A stretch of 9,311 nucleotides of DNA from an uncultured Eubacteriales bacterium (GCA_949740695.1 CATJIY010000197.1:1-9311), one strand, 5' to 3'; shown: positions 1 to 6,221, numbered from the stretch's first letter. The notes: generated by a model from the sequence alone, not told the origin. Made by a program: numbers and translations.

Positions 1-42
1 CTGAATCACTACCGATTTGCCCGGATTGGCGTAAAACTCCAT
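1..42 (-). CDS. N-terminal fragment of an unidentified protein (partial, runs off the left edge)
   Basis: A minus-strand ATG at 42 opens a frame that stays open to the window edge, giving 14 residues beginning MEFYANPGKS. An AGAGG-like ribosome binding site lies about 5 nt upstream of the ATG. The frame is also open upstream of the ATG as far as a stop at 121-123, but that stretch runs through the terminator hairpin and is unlikely to be translated. The gene lies downstream of the kinase gene on the same strand, separated from it by the hairpin. It would therefore need read-through or its own promoter in the roughly 45 bases between; I see no convincing one. Fourteen residues are too few to name a family, and the frame could be spurious. 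Confidence 0.4.
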   Translation of the reverse strand, partial: MEFYANPGKSVVIQ

Positions 43-82
43 TAGAACCTCTTTTCCAGCTGAAAGGGACGGCGCGTTCTGC

Positions 83-141
83 AAAGAAACAGCGCCCTGA
101 TTTCCGATAGCGCAAGTGTATCAGAAATCAGGGCGCTGTTT
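83..141 (-). terminator. Strong intrinsic terminator hairpin after the two-component operon
   Basis: Bases 87-104 and 124-141 form an uninterrupted 18-bp inverted repeat whose core is CAGCGCCCTGATTTC. After one mismatch (105/123) it extends by 4 bp (106-109 with 119-122) around a 9-nt loop. Read on the minus strand it lies 57 nt past the kinase stop and is followed by a short T-rich run (TTTCTTT). On the plus strand it is followed by TTTTCT, so it may work in both directions. The stem is longer than a typical terminator, but position and flanking bases support a terminator role. Confidence 0.75.
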
Positions 142-197
142 TCTAAAAAGGAATGACGGAAAGCTATGGATTTCTCGAAGAAATTCTTACGATTTTC

Positions 198-1370
198 TCA
201 CGGGATAAGAGGTGCAGCTTGGGGTAAAGAGACCGAAAAACGGATGGTTTCTCCCTGACTTTCGGCGGTAATGGAACCGCCGTGAAGCTCGACAATGTTC
301 TTTGCGATGGCCAGCCCAAGCCCAGCGCCGCCACTGTGGGAACCACGGGCGGCGTCTCCCCGGAAAAACTGCTCAAACATGCGGTTTAGCGTTTCCTGGG
401 GGATGGAGGGACCCTGGTTGACAAACCGGATTTGAACCTGACCGGCTTCTTCCCAAGCGTGAATGAAAATGGGGCTGGCAGGCGTGCAGTAAGCCACCGC
501 GTTGCGCAGAAGATTATCCAGCACCCGCTGGAGCTTGTCCGCGTCGCAAAAGAGGGGCAGTTTTGGCGGAGCGTCTAGTGTGCAGGAGAGGGCTTTTTCC
601 GTCAGCATGGGCTGGAATTCCGAGATCAGCTGTTCCAGCAGCAAAGTTAAATCTACCTGGGAACGGGATAGGGAAATCTCAGACAGATTGAATCGGGTAA
701 TATCGAAAAAATCATTGATTAGCTCTTCCAGCCGGCAGGATTTATCCAAAGCCACTGAAAGATATTTTTCCCGCAGCGCGGGAGAAATTTCCGGTTCGTC
801 CCGCAGAAGGGTCAGATATCCGATTACCGAGGTCAGCGGGGTTTTCAGGTCGTGGGCTAGATAGACCACCAGTTCGTCCTTTCGTTGTTCAGCCAGAAGG
901 GTGTCCATGGACCGCTGGGTTAGAGTATGCTTGATCTGGTTTAATTTTCGTTCAGTAGGTAAAAGCTCATTGGAAAGACGGATGTCCTCCGGCCGTTCTT
1001 CCACCAAAGCATCCAGCCCTCGATTGATTTGCAGGAAATAAGCGGTAAACCGGCGGGAAAAGAAGTAAAAAATCAGAAAAAACACCAGACCGATGCCCAG
1101 GATGAACACAAAATCATAGTGAGCGCGGATGTTATTCCAGTAAAAGGCCCGAGCAGAATCAAAGCTCATGCCGAACCAACTTTGCAGAATAGAGACCACC
1201 CAGTTGGCGAACCGGTTGTGCAGAACCATGCGATACAGCAGTTCTACGAAAACAGCTGCCGATAGCGCCATTAGCGTGACCTGTAGAAACAGCTTGGACC
1301 GCATCTGCCGGTAATCCGCCAGGCCCTGGCGGTCTTTTTGCGTTTTGTTACCCTTCAATGGTATAGCCAA
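198..1370 (-). CDS. VanS-like membrane sensor histidine kinase
   Basis: Membrane sensor kinase that should autophosphorylate and pass phosphate to the response regulator encoded just upstream. Two transmembrane segments lie near residues 28-48 and 86-104, enclosing a short extracytoplasmic loop of about 37 residues, as in VanS of the VanA type. The dimerisation/phosphoacceptor region has AHDLKTPLTS with His173. The ATPase domain follows: N box DNLLRNAVAY (285-294), a degenerate G1 region (VNQGPSIPQE), F box MFEQFFRGD and G2 box GGAGLGLAIAKN. A degenerate G1 is also seen in VanS. At up to 390 aa it is full length. The start is uncertain. The 5'-most candidate is a TTG at 1370, directly abutting a G run. 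A second TTG at 1358 lies 12 nt from that run, and the first in-frame ATG is at 1304. The gene overlaps the regulator's end, so the two are probably translationally coupled. The signal sensed is unknown; without van resistance genes nearby, glycopeptide sensing is only a possibility. Confidence 0.93.
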   Translation of the reverse strand: MAIPLKGNKTQKDRQGLADYRQMRSKLFLQVTLMALSAAVFVELLYRMVLHNRFANWVVSILQSWFGMSFDSARAFYWNNIRAHYDFVFILGIGLVFFLIFYFFSRRFTAYFLQINRGLDALVEERPEDIRLSNELLPTERKLNQIKHTLTQRSMDTLLAEQRKDELVVYLAHDLKTPLTSVIGYLTLLRDEPEISPALREKYLSVALDKSCRLEELINDFFDITRFNLSEISLSRSQVDLTLLLEQLISEFQPMLTEKALSCTLDAPPKLPLFCDADKLQRVLDNLLRNAVAYCTPASPIFIHAWEEAGQVQIRFVNQGPSIPQETLNRMFEQFFRGDAARGSHSGGAGLGLAIAKNIVELHGGSITAESQGETIRFSVSLPQAAPLIP

Positions 1371-2049
1371 CCCCCCAAACAGTTTTGATATATTTTGGAT
1401 GTTTTGCGGATTCGTGCATCTTTTCCCGCAGGCGTCCGATATGACTCATGACGGTGTTATTGCTGTTGAAATATTTTTCGCCCCACACTGCCTCAAAGAG
1501 CGCTTCTGCGGTAACGACCGTTCCCTGCCGTTGACATAAATACCACAAAATAGAGAACTCAATGGGTGTCAGAGAGAGCTCTTCGCCCAAAAGAAAACAT
1601 TTGTGGGTATCTCGATTGATTTGTAGACCTCGAAGATCATACTCGACCGGGTCGCTTGGCTCTTTTTCTCCTGATGAGTTGTAGCGGAGGTAGCGCCGCA
1701 GTTGGGTTTTTACGCGGGCCACCAGCTCCAGAGGATTAAAGGGCTTGGTAATATAGTCGTCAGCTCCCAGAGTCAGGCCTAGGATTTTGTCGCCATCCTC
1801 TATTTTAGCGGTGAGCATCACCACTGGGAAGAAATGCTGCTCTCGGATTTTTTGAAGTAAGCGGAATCCGTCCACATCAGGCAGCATCACATCCAAAATG
1901 GCCAGATCGGGCGTATGATCTGTTAGATAATTCAGACCAGCCTGGCCGGTATAAAAAGCGTGTACCTGATAGCCGTCGTTTTGCAGATAGACCTGAATCA
2001 AGTCGGCGATTTCCCGCTCGTCGTCAATCAGTAAAATATGCTCGCCCAT
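1348..2049 (-). CDS. VanR-like OmpR/PhoB-family response regulator
   Basis: DNA-binding response regulator of 233 aa. The receiver domain (about 1-120) has the acidic pair D9/D10, phosphoacceptor D53 in ILDVMLPDVDG, T80 and K102 (ITKPFNPLEL). The C-terminal winged-helix domain (about 130-233) ends in KYIKTVWGVGYTIEG, the OmpR-family wing. The run GLTLGADDYITKPF, the WGEKYF segment and the C-terminus closely resemble VanR from enterococci, from memory of that family. The start is supported by GGAGG at 2056-2060, 6 nt before the ATG, and by a promoter further upstream. The gene comes first in the operon, with the partner kinase overlapping its 3' end. Its targets are not visible; autoregulation through the tandem repeat at 2145-2166 is plausible but inferred. 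Confidence 0.95.
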   Translation of the reverse strand: MGEHILLIDDEREIADLIQVYLQNDGYQVHAFYTGQAGLNYLTDHTPDLAILDVMLPDVDGFRLLQKIREQHFFPVVMLTAKIEDGDKILGLTLGADDYITKPFNPLELVARVKTQLRRYLRYNSSGEKEPSDPVEYDLRGLQINRDTHKCFLLGEELSLTPIEFSILWYLCQRQGTVVTAEALFEAVWGEKYFNSNNTVMSHIGRLREKMHESAKHPKYIKTVWGVGYTIEG

Positions 2050-2080
2050 AAACAGCCTCCTTTGCGAATCGTGTCTATTT

Positions 2081-2108
2081 AGTATAACGCAAAAGCGCAG
2101 AGTTGCAA
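2081..2108 (-). promoter_or_regulatory. Probable sigma-A promoter of the VanRS-like operon
   Basis: On the minus strand a TTGCAA (-35, at 2108-2103) and TATACT (-10, at 2086-2081) are separated by 16 bp. The -10 box ends about 31 nt before the response-regulator ATG at 2049. Both hexamers are close to the sigma-A consensus. No other candidate of equal quality lies upstream of the regulator. Confidence 0.7.
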
Positions 2109-2144
2109 ACCTTTTCTGTTAAGCGTAATAAAATTCAAAAATAG

Positions 2145-2166
2145 GGTGGCAAACTGGTGGAAATCG
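2145..2166. repeat. Tandem 11-bp direct repeat, possible response-regulator operator
   Basis: GGTGGCAAACT is followed immediately by GGTGGAAATCG, identical at 8 of 11 positions. An 11-bp tandem spacing, about one helical turn, is the usual arrangement of sites bound by OmpR/PhoB-family dimers. The repeat lies about 37 bp upstream of the -35 box of the regulator promoter, on the side away from the gene, where an activator could sit. Chance is possible for a pair this short. Confidence 0.35.
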
Positions 2167-2311
2167 TATAGTTGGTTATGATCAGCAATCGAGGCAGGTA
2201 TGCGTATTGGCTGAGGAAAAAGTCTTTGTCAGTTGGGCAGAGAATTCTGTTTGGAGCGGTGCTTTTTTATACATGGATTCGCAAGAAATTTCAGAAAAAA
2301 CCCCAGGAAGG

Positions 2312-2340
2312 CTTTCTTTTTTTTCAGAAGAGTGTATAAT
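2312..2340 (+). promoter_or_regulatory. Probable promoter for the nusB operon (strong -10, weak -35)
   Basis: A perfect TATAAT lies at 2335-2340, preceded by TG. The expected -35 position (about 2312-2318) is a T-rich CTTTCTT with poor match to TTGACA. Transcription would begin near 2347 and give a leader of about 84 nt before the nusB ATG at 2431. This is the only good -10 box I see upstream of the eight-gene plus-strand cluster. Confidence 0.55.
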
Positions 2341-2375
2341 ATCATTAGGAAAAGCTGTGTTTCAGAGTAGAAAAC

Positions 2376-2407
2376 TGCCCGGGCAAGACCCTCCGGGGGT
2401 TTTGTTT
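2376..2407 (+). terminator. Terminator-like hairpin in the nusB leader (possible attenuator)
   Basis: AAGACCC at 2386-2392 region pairs with GGGGTTT (ending at 2402) around a small loop, with two G-U pairs in the longest version. The core is ACCC (2388-2391) with GGGT (2397-2400). It is followed by TTTTGTTTT. Just upstream is the palindrome TGCCCGGGCA (2376-2385). CCCGG at 2378-2382 can instead pair with CCGGG at 2393-2397, which would break the terminator stem. The element lies about 30-60 nt after the predicted transcription start and 24 nt before nusB. With no plus-strand gene upstream to terminate, an attenuator is one reading; a terminator of an unseen upstream transcript is another. Confidence 0.5.
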
Positions 2408-2430
2408 TAAACACAATGTGGGAGGATGTT

Positions 2431-2874
2431 ATGAACAGACGGGACGTGAGAGAGCTGGTGCTTCACCTGATTTTTGAAGGGGAATATACCGGAGAAAAGG
2501 GCGGGGAGCTGCTGGCCCAAGTGAATGGAGAGCGGTTTGCCTCTCTGGAGGCCGAATATCCTCTTTATGGAGAGCTGCCGCCGGAAGGACAGCGGGAGTA
2601 TCTGCGGCGGGCGGTGAGCGGTGTGATGGAGCATCTGCCAGAGCTGGATGGTTACATTGCAAAATACGCGGTGGGTTGGGATATCTCCCGCATTTCCCGG
2701 GTGGGCAAATGCATCTTGCGGCTGTCGATGTACGAGATCCTTTATCTGGGGATTCCGGTAGGGGCCTCGGTAAACGAAGCGCTGGAGTTGGTGAAAAAAT
2801 ATGATTCTCCCGAGGCGGCTTCGTTTGTAAATGGGATTTTGGGCAGCTTTGTCAAACAGGAAGTTCAGCCATGA
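2431..2874 (+). CDS. nusB: Transcription antitermination factor NusB
   Basis: NusB is an all-helical RNA-binding protein that, with NusE (ribosomal protein S10), binds boxA in rRNA leaders and supports antitermination. The 147-residue product has the usual family length. The C-terminal half carries the family signature: WDISRISRVGKCILRLSMYE (83-102), followed by a Pro, then VNEALELVKKYDSPEAASF and VNGILGS. The N-terminal NRRDVRELVLHLIFEGEY matches the first helix, usually RxxAxxxLxQxxY. I chose the ATG at 2431 because GGAGG at 2421-2425 sits 5 nt upstream; an in-frame ATG at 2416 would place this site inside the gene. It is first in the plus-strand cluster, and its stop overlaps the next start as ATGA. 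The leader hairpin just upstream may control it. Confidence 0.95.
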   Translation: MNRRDVRELVLHLIFEGEYTGEKGGELLAQVNGERFASLEAEYPLYGELPPEGQREYLRRAVSGVMEHLPELDGYIAKYAVGWDISRISRVGKCILRLSMYEILYLGIPVGASVNEALELVKKYDSPEAASFVNGILGSFVKQEVQP

Positions 2875-3797
2875 GCCAGCTTTTTCTGGGGCTTGACACC
2901 AGTAATTATAAAACCTCCGCGGCGCTTTACTGCCCGGAAACGCAAGCCTATGTGAACTGCGGGAGCTTTTTGCAGGTGCCCCAGGGAGGTTTGGGATTGC
3001 GGCAGAGCGAGGCATTGTTTCAGCAGGTGCGTCGGTTGCCTCGGATGGTGGAGCAGGCTTGCCGGGAGCTGCGGGGAGAGATTGTCGCGGTAGGCTATTC
3101 TGCCAAGCCTCGGGAACGGGAAGATTCTTACATGCCTTGTTTTTTGGCGGGGCAATGCGCCGCGGAGTGTATCGCTGCCGTTTTAGACCGGCCGGCTTAC
3201 GGCTTTTCTCATCAGCAGGGTCATTTAGCTGCTGCGGCTTTTTCGGTCGGGCGGTTGGATCTGTTAAAAAAGCCTTTTTTGGCTTGGCATTTGTCCGGAG
3301 GCACCACAGAGCTGCTGTTGATTCAGCTGGAAAAAGACCAGCTGCTGGCGGCGGAAATCATCGGCGGGAGCCGGGATATTTCGGCGGGTCAGGTGATTGA
3401 TCGAGCGGGCGTGGCGATGGGACTGCCCTTTCCCGCAGGACCTTATGTAGAGCAGAAGGCTTTGGCGTGGGCAAGCGAGGAGGCCTTTCCTGTGAAAGTG
3501 GAGCAAAGCTGGTTTTCTCTTTCCGGGGTGCAGAATCAATATGAAGCCCGGATTCGGGCCGGAGAAACGACGGAGGCGGTGTGCCGCTTTGTGTTGAATA
3601 CGGTGGCTCAGGCAGTTCTGCGGGCCACAAGGCAGGCTCGGAAAACCTTTGATCTTCCGGTGTTGATTTCCGGCGGTGTGTCGGCTTGCTCTTTTGTGCG
3701 GCAGGCGTTGGAAGCCGAGCGGGAAGTATGGTTTGCGCAGAAGGGACTGGGCGGGGATAACGCCCTAGGTCCGGCCATTCTGGCGGCGATGAGGTGA
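2871..3797 (+). CDS. TsaD/Kae1/Gcp-like protein (M22 family paralogue)
   Basis: A 308-aa protein of the ASKHA-fold family that includes TsaD, the catalytic subunit making the tRNA N6-threonylcarbamoyladenosine modification (older name O-sialoglycoprotein endopeptidase). Family features seen: N-terminal LGLDTSNYKTSAAL (6-19), metal-ligand motif HQQGH (His114, His118), phosphate-loop segments LSGGTTELL (141-149) and ISGGVSACS (267-275), and a C-terminal GGDNALGPA with Asp296 where TsaD has its metal Asp. It differs from canonical TsaD: about 30 residues shorter, LGIETSCDET replaced by LGLDTSNYKT, GGHT by GGTT, and GEAFDKV by GQVIDRA. I therefore read it as the clostridial paralogue often found beside nusB and xseA, not as the genome's main TsaD. 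Its exact role is unknown. It overlaps nusB by 4 nt (ATGA) and xseA follows after 4 nt. Confidence 0.85.
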   Translation: MSQLFLGLDTSNYKTSAALYCPETQAYVNCGSFLQVPQGGLGLRQSEALFQQVRRLPRMVEQACRELRGEIVAVGYSAKPREREDSYMPCFLAGQCAAECIAAVLDRPAYGFSHQQGHLAAAAFSVGRLDLLKKPFLAWHLSGGTTELLLIQLEKDQLLAAEIIGGSRDISAGQVIDRAGVAMGLPFPAGPYVEQKALAWASEEAFPVKVEQSWFSLSGVQNQYEARIRAGETTEAVCRFVLNTVAQAVLRATRQARKTFDLPVLISGGVSACSFVRQALEAEREVWFAQKGLGGDNALGPAILAAMR

Positions 3798-3801
3798 TAA
3801 A

Positions 3802-5031
3802 ATGGCGACCCAGCCGGTTTCGGTCAGTGAGTTGACCCAGTATATGAAAGCCTTGTTAGACAGAGACGAAGTGTTGTCCCAGATCTGTGTGCGGGGGGAG
3901 CTGTCTAATTATAAAATCCATTCCTCTGGTCATCATTACTTCACCCTTAAGGATGAAGGCGCGGTGATCTCCTGCGTGATCTTCCGGCAGGATGCTTTCC
4001 GTTTGCGGTTTCGGCCGGAAAGCGGGATGAAGGTGGTGCTTTGGGGACGGGTGAGCTTGTTTCCCAAGAGCGGACAGTATCAAATCTACGGTTCGGCTAT
4101 GCAGCCAGACGGCGTGGGAGCGCTTTATGTGGCCTATGAGCAGCTCAAGCAGCGGCTGATGGAGGAGGGCTTATTTGATCCTGCCCATAAAAAATCCCTG
4201 CCGGCGTTTCCCGACCGGGTAGCGTTGATCACTTCTCCCACCGGCGCGGCGGTACGGGACATGATTCGGATTTTGGGGCGCCGGTGGCCGATGGCGCAAG
4301 TATTGGTGTGTCCGGCGAGAGTTCAGGGAGAGGGCGCTGGTCAAGAGATTGCCGCGATGCTGGACTATGTGGATCAAAACGATTTGGCCGATGTGATTAT
4401 CGCCGGCCGGGGAGGCGGTTCGCTGGAGGATCTCTGGGCTTTTAATGAAGAGGCGGTGGCAAGGGCTATTTGGCGGTGCAGGATTCCGGTGATTTCGGCG
4501 GTGGGCCATGAGCCAGATGTAACGATTGCTGATTTTGTGGCCGATGTTCGGGCGGCGACGCCTTCCAACGCTGCCGAGCTGGCCGTTCAGGATCAAATCG
4601 GCGTGGGCCGAGGCCTGCGTCAGCTGGCTTTGCGGTTGGAGCAGGCGCAAAGCCGCCGTTTGAACCAAGCCCGCCAGCGGCTGGAGAAACTGGCCGCTAG
4701 TCCGGTAATGGGCCGCCCGGAGGGATATCTCCAGCAGCGGCATCTACAACTGGAATTGCTGCGGCAGCGGCTGGAGCAAGGGGGCGAAGCCTGTTTGCAG
4801 CAGTGCCGCCAGCGGTATGCGCAGACGGCGGCCAAGCTGGACGCTCTCAGCCCCTTGAAGGTGCTGGGCCGGGGTTACGCTATGCTTACGCTGGATGGCG
4901 CTGTGGTGCGATCGGTAACGCAGCTGGGGCAGGGCGACCAGGTGACTGCCGCGCTGGAGGACGGAGCGGTTCAATGCCAAGTGGTTTCAGTGCAAAGGAG
5001 AAAGAAGAATGGCAAAAAAACAAACGTTTGA
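3802..5031 (+). CDS. xseA: Exodeoxyribonuclease VII large subunit
   Basis: Catalytic subunit of exonuclease VII, which degrades single-stranded DNA from both ends in complex with several XseB copies. The N-terminal OB-fold spans roughly 1-100, including VRGELSNYKIHSSGHHYFTL (30-49). The catalytic domain follows, with ITSPTGAAVRDMI (143-155), GRGGGSLEDLWAFNEE (202-217) and SAVGHEPDVTIADFVADVRA (232-251), then ATPSNAAEL. A Gln/Arg/Leu-rich coiled-coil region (about 265-360) precedes a C-terminal segment with SPLKVLGRGYAML. At 409 aa it is shorter than the roughly 450 aa of the E. coli and B. subtilis proteins, mainly in the coiled-coil arm. GAGGTGAT spanning the previous gene's stop serves as ribosome binding site for the ATG at 3802. 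xseB begins inside its 3' end. Confidence 0.97.
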   Translation: MATQPVSVSELTQYMKALLDRDEVLSQICVRGELSNYKIHSSGHHYFTLKDEGAVISCVIFRQDAFRLRFRPESGMKVVLWGRVSLFPKSGQYQIYGSAMQPDGVGALYVAYEQLKQRLMEEGLFDPAHKKSLPAFPDRVALITSPTGAAVRDMIRILGRRWPMAQVLVCPARVQGEGAGQEIAAMLDYVDQNDLADVIIAGRGGGSLEDLWAFNEEAVARAIWRCRIPVISAVGHEPDVTIADFVADVRAATPSNAAELAVQDQIGVGRGLRQLALRLEQAQSRRLNQARQRLEKLAASPVMGRPEGYLQQRHLQLELLRQRLEQGGEACLQQCRQRYAQTAAKLDALSPLKVLGRGYAMLTLDGAVVRSVTQLGQGDQVTAALEDGAVQCQVVSVQRRKKNGKKTNV

Positions 5032-5239
5032 GCAGGCTATGGACCGGCTGGAAGAGATTGTTTCCGCATTGGAAAAAGGGGAAGCCCCTTTGGAAGAAAG
5101 TTTAGCCCTTTTTCAAGAGGGGGCCAAGCTGATCTCCAGCTGTGGAAAAGCATTGGATCAGGCGCAGCAGCAGGTAAAATTACTGGTTCAGGGAGAGAAC
5201 GGTCCGGAAGAGGCTTCTTTTGCGGGGCAGGAAGTCTGA
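5009..5239 (+). CDS. xseB: Exodeoxyribonuclease VII small subunit
   Basis: A 76-aa helical subunit that wraps the coiled-coil arm of XseA; several copies assemble per large subunit. The family pattern is clear: TFEQAMDRLEEIVSALEKGE (6-25), then APLEESLALFQEGAKL and a C-terminal helix around CGKALDQAQQQV. Length is typical. The ATG at 5009 overlaps the last 23 nt of xseA in another frame and has AAAGGAG at 4994-5000, 8 nt upstream. The overlap suggests coupled translation of the two subunits. The last 15 or so residues (EEASFAGQEV) look unstructured. Confidence 0.96.
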   Translation: MAKKQTFEQAMDRLEEIVSALEKGEAPLEESLALFQEGAKLISSCGKALDQAQQQVKLLVQGENGPEEASFAGQEV

Positions 5240-5289
5240 TTGGAAGCCGTTAGGGCGCACCAAAGCGGTAAAAGCGCAGGATAGATGGA

Positions 5290-5296
5290 AAGGGAG
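5290..5296 (+). promoter_or_regulatory. Ribosome binding site deciding the ispA start
   Basis: AAGGGAG lies 9 nt before the ATG at 5306. The alternative in-frame ATG at 5285 lies upstream of this site and has only a weaker AGG 4 nt before it, so 5306 is the better start. Using 5285 would add seven residues (MERERTY). Confidence 0.6.
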
Positions 5297-5305
5297 AGAA
5301 CGTAT

Positions 5306-6181
5306 ATGCTGCATGAAACGATGGACCGGCTTGGCGCTCTGACTCAGCAAGCGCTGGAACAACTCTTTTCCCAGCGGGAATGTGGGGAAAGTTCGGTTTT
5401 AGAGGCCTGCCGTTACAGCTTGATGGCTGGAGGGAAACGCATCCGCCCCGTTTTGCTGCTGCATTTTTATCAGCTGTGCGGGGGCCGGGAAGAGGACGCT
5501 TTGCCTTTTGCCTGCGGGCTGGAGATGATTCATACCTATTCTTTGATTCACGACGATTTGCCCTGTATGGACAACGATGATTTTCGTCGGGGACAGCTTG
5601 CCAATCATAAGGTTTATGGGGAGGCTATGGCGGTGCTGGCAGGGGACGCCTTGCTGAACCGGGCCTTTGAGGTGATGCTCAGTCAACAGGCGGTACCGGC
5701 GGAGCGGGCTATGGCCGCCGCTGGATGGATTGCTCAGTGCGCAGGGTGTTTTGGCATGATCGGCGGGCAAGTACTAGATCTCTCCATGGAAGGGAAACAG
5801 ATTTCCGGAAGCCAACTGGAGGATATGGTGGCAAAGAAGACCGGCGCGTTGCTTCGAGCGGCCTGTGAAGGCGGCGTTTTGCTGGCGGGAGGAACTGAAG
5901 ACCAACGGAACGCCGCCGGTCGTTACGCGCAGGCGGTGGGCGCGGCTTTTCAGATTCAAGATGATATTTTGGATGTGACCGGCGATCAAGCTTTACTCGG
6001 CAAGGCCACTGGCAGCGATGCCGCCAAAGAGAAAAGCACCTTTGTCAGCGCTTATGGTTTGGAAGTCTGCCGGGATATGGTGCAAGAACGGACATTGGAG
6101 GCGCTGGAGGCGGCAAAGGCCTTCCCGGAGAATGGGTTTCTTCGGGAATTGGCGGTTTATTTGGCCCAGCGAAACCGTTGA
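5306..6181 (+). CDS. ispA: Farnesyl diphosphate synthase (short-chain trans-prenyltransferase)
   Basis: Cytosolic enzyme joining dimethylallyl and isopentenyl diphosphates into geranyl and then farnesyl diphosphate, the precursor of undecaprenyl and other prenyl lipids. The 291-aa product (from 5306) shows GGKRIRP (42-48), the first Asp-rich motif DDLPCMD (83-89) with the two-residue insertion typical of bacterial enzymes, followed by NDDFRRG. It also shows GDALL, KKTGALLRA (177-185), and the second Asp-rich motif FQIQDDILDVTGD with DDILD at 219-223. The stretch IHTYSLIHDDLP closely matches E. coli IspA, supporting farnesyl rather than longer products, though length is not proved by sequence. 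It sits 66 nt after xseB and 40 nt before dxs, whose pathway supplies its substrates. Confidence 0.95.
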   Translation: MLHETMDRLGALTQQALEQLFSQRECGESSVLEACRYSLMAGGKRIRPVLLLHFYQLCGGREEDALPFACGLEMIHTYSLIHDDLPCMDNDDFRRGQLANHKVYGEAMAVLAGDALLNRAFEVMLSQQAVPAERAMAAAGWIAQCAGCFGMIGGQVLDLSMEGKQISGSQLEDMVAKKTGALLRAACEGGVLLAGGTEDQRNAAGRYAQAVGAAFQIQDDILDVTGDQALLGKATGSDAAKEKSTFVSAYGLEVCRDMVQERTLEALEAAKAFPENGFLRELAVYLAQRNR

Positions 6182-6206
6182 GCCGGCAGCAAAAGAAATC
6201 CGATTT

Positions 6207-6212
6207 GGAAGG
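6207..6212 (+). promoter_or_regulatory. Ribosome binding site deciding the dxs start
   Basis: GGAAGG abuts an ATG at 6213 directly, leaving no spacer, but lies 9 nt before the in-frame ATG at 6222. Normal spacing therefore favours 6222; using 6213 would add three residues (MAD). Confidence 0.6.
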
Positions 6213-6221
6213 ATGGCAGAC

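Larger units (their letters stand above)
2050..2430. other. Divergent intergenic region between the two-component operon and nusB
   Basis: This 381-base stretch has no convincing gene. It contains a sigma-A-type promoter for the regulator (minus strand), a tandem 11-bp repeat, A/T-rich sequence with poly-A and poly-T tracts around 2290-2325, a TATAAT box facing nusB and a hairpin followed by T runs. A plus-strand frame from a TTG at 2207 to 2410 is open, but it has no ribosome binding site, low-complexity composition and runs straight through the terminator-like hairpin, so I do not call it. Confidence 0.8.

Noticed and set aside
2289..2366. Three copies of TTTCAGA at 2289, 2322 and 2360
   Set aside because: Seven bases in A/T-rich sequence at uneven spacing (33 and 38 nt) are easily explained by chance.
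2207..2410. Plus-strand 67-codon frame upstream of nusB
   Set aside because: It starts at a TTG with no ribosome binding site, has no recognisable composition or motif, and runs through the predicted promoter and the terminator-like hairpin.
4171..4743. Long antisense frame of 190 codons inside xseA
   Set aside because: It lies opposite a fully conserved gene, and its His/Arg/Gln-rich content is the usual shadow of GC-rich coding sequence.
6018..6221. Extended N-terminus for dxs reaching into ispA
   Set aside because: The added 68 residues are basic and Trp/Arg-rich with no family similarity, and they overlap the conserved 3' end of ispA. A normal start with a ribosome binding site exists at 6222.
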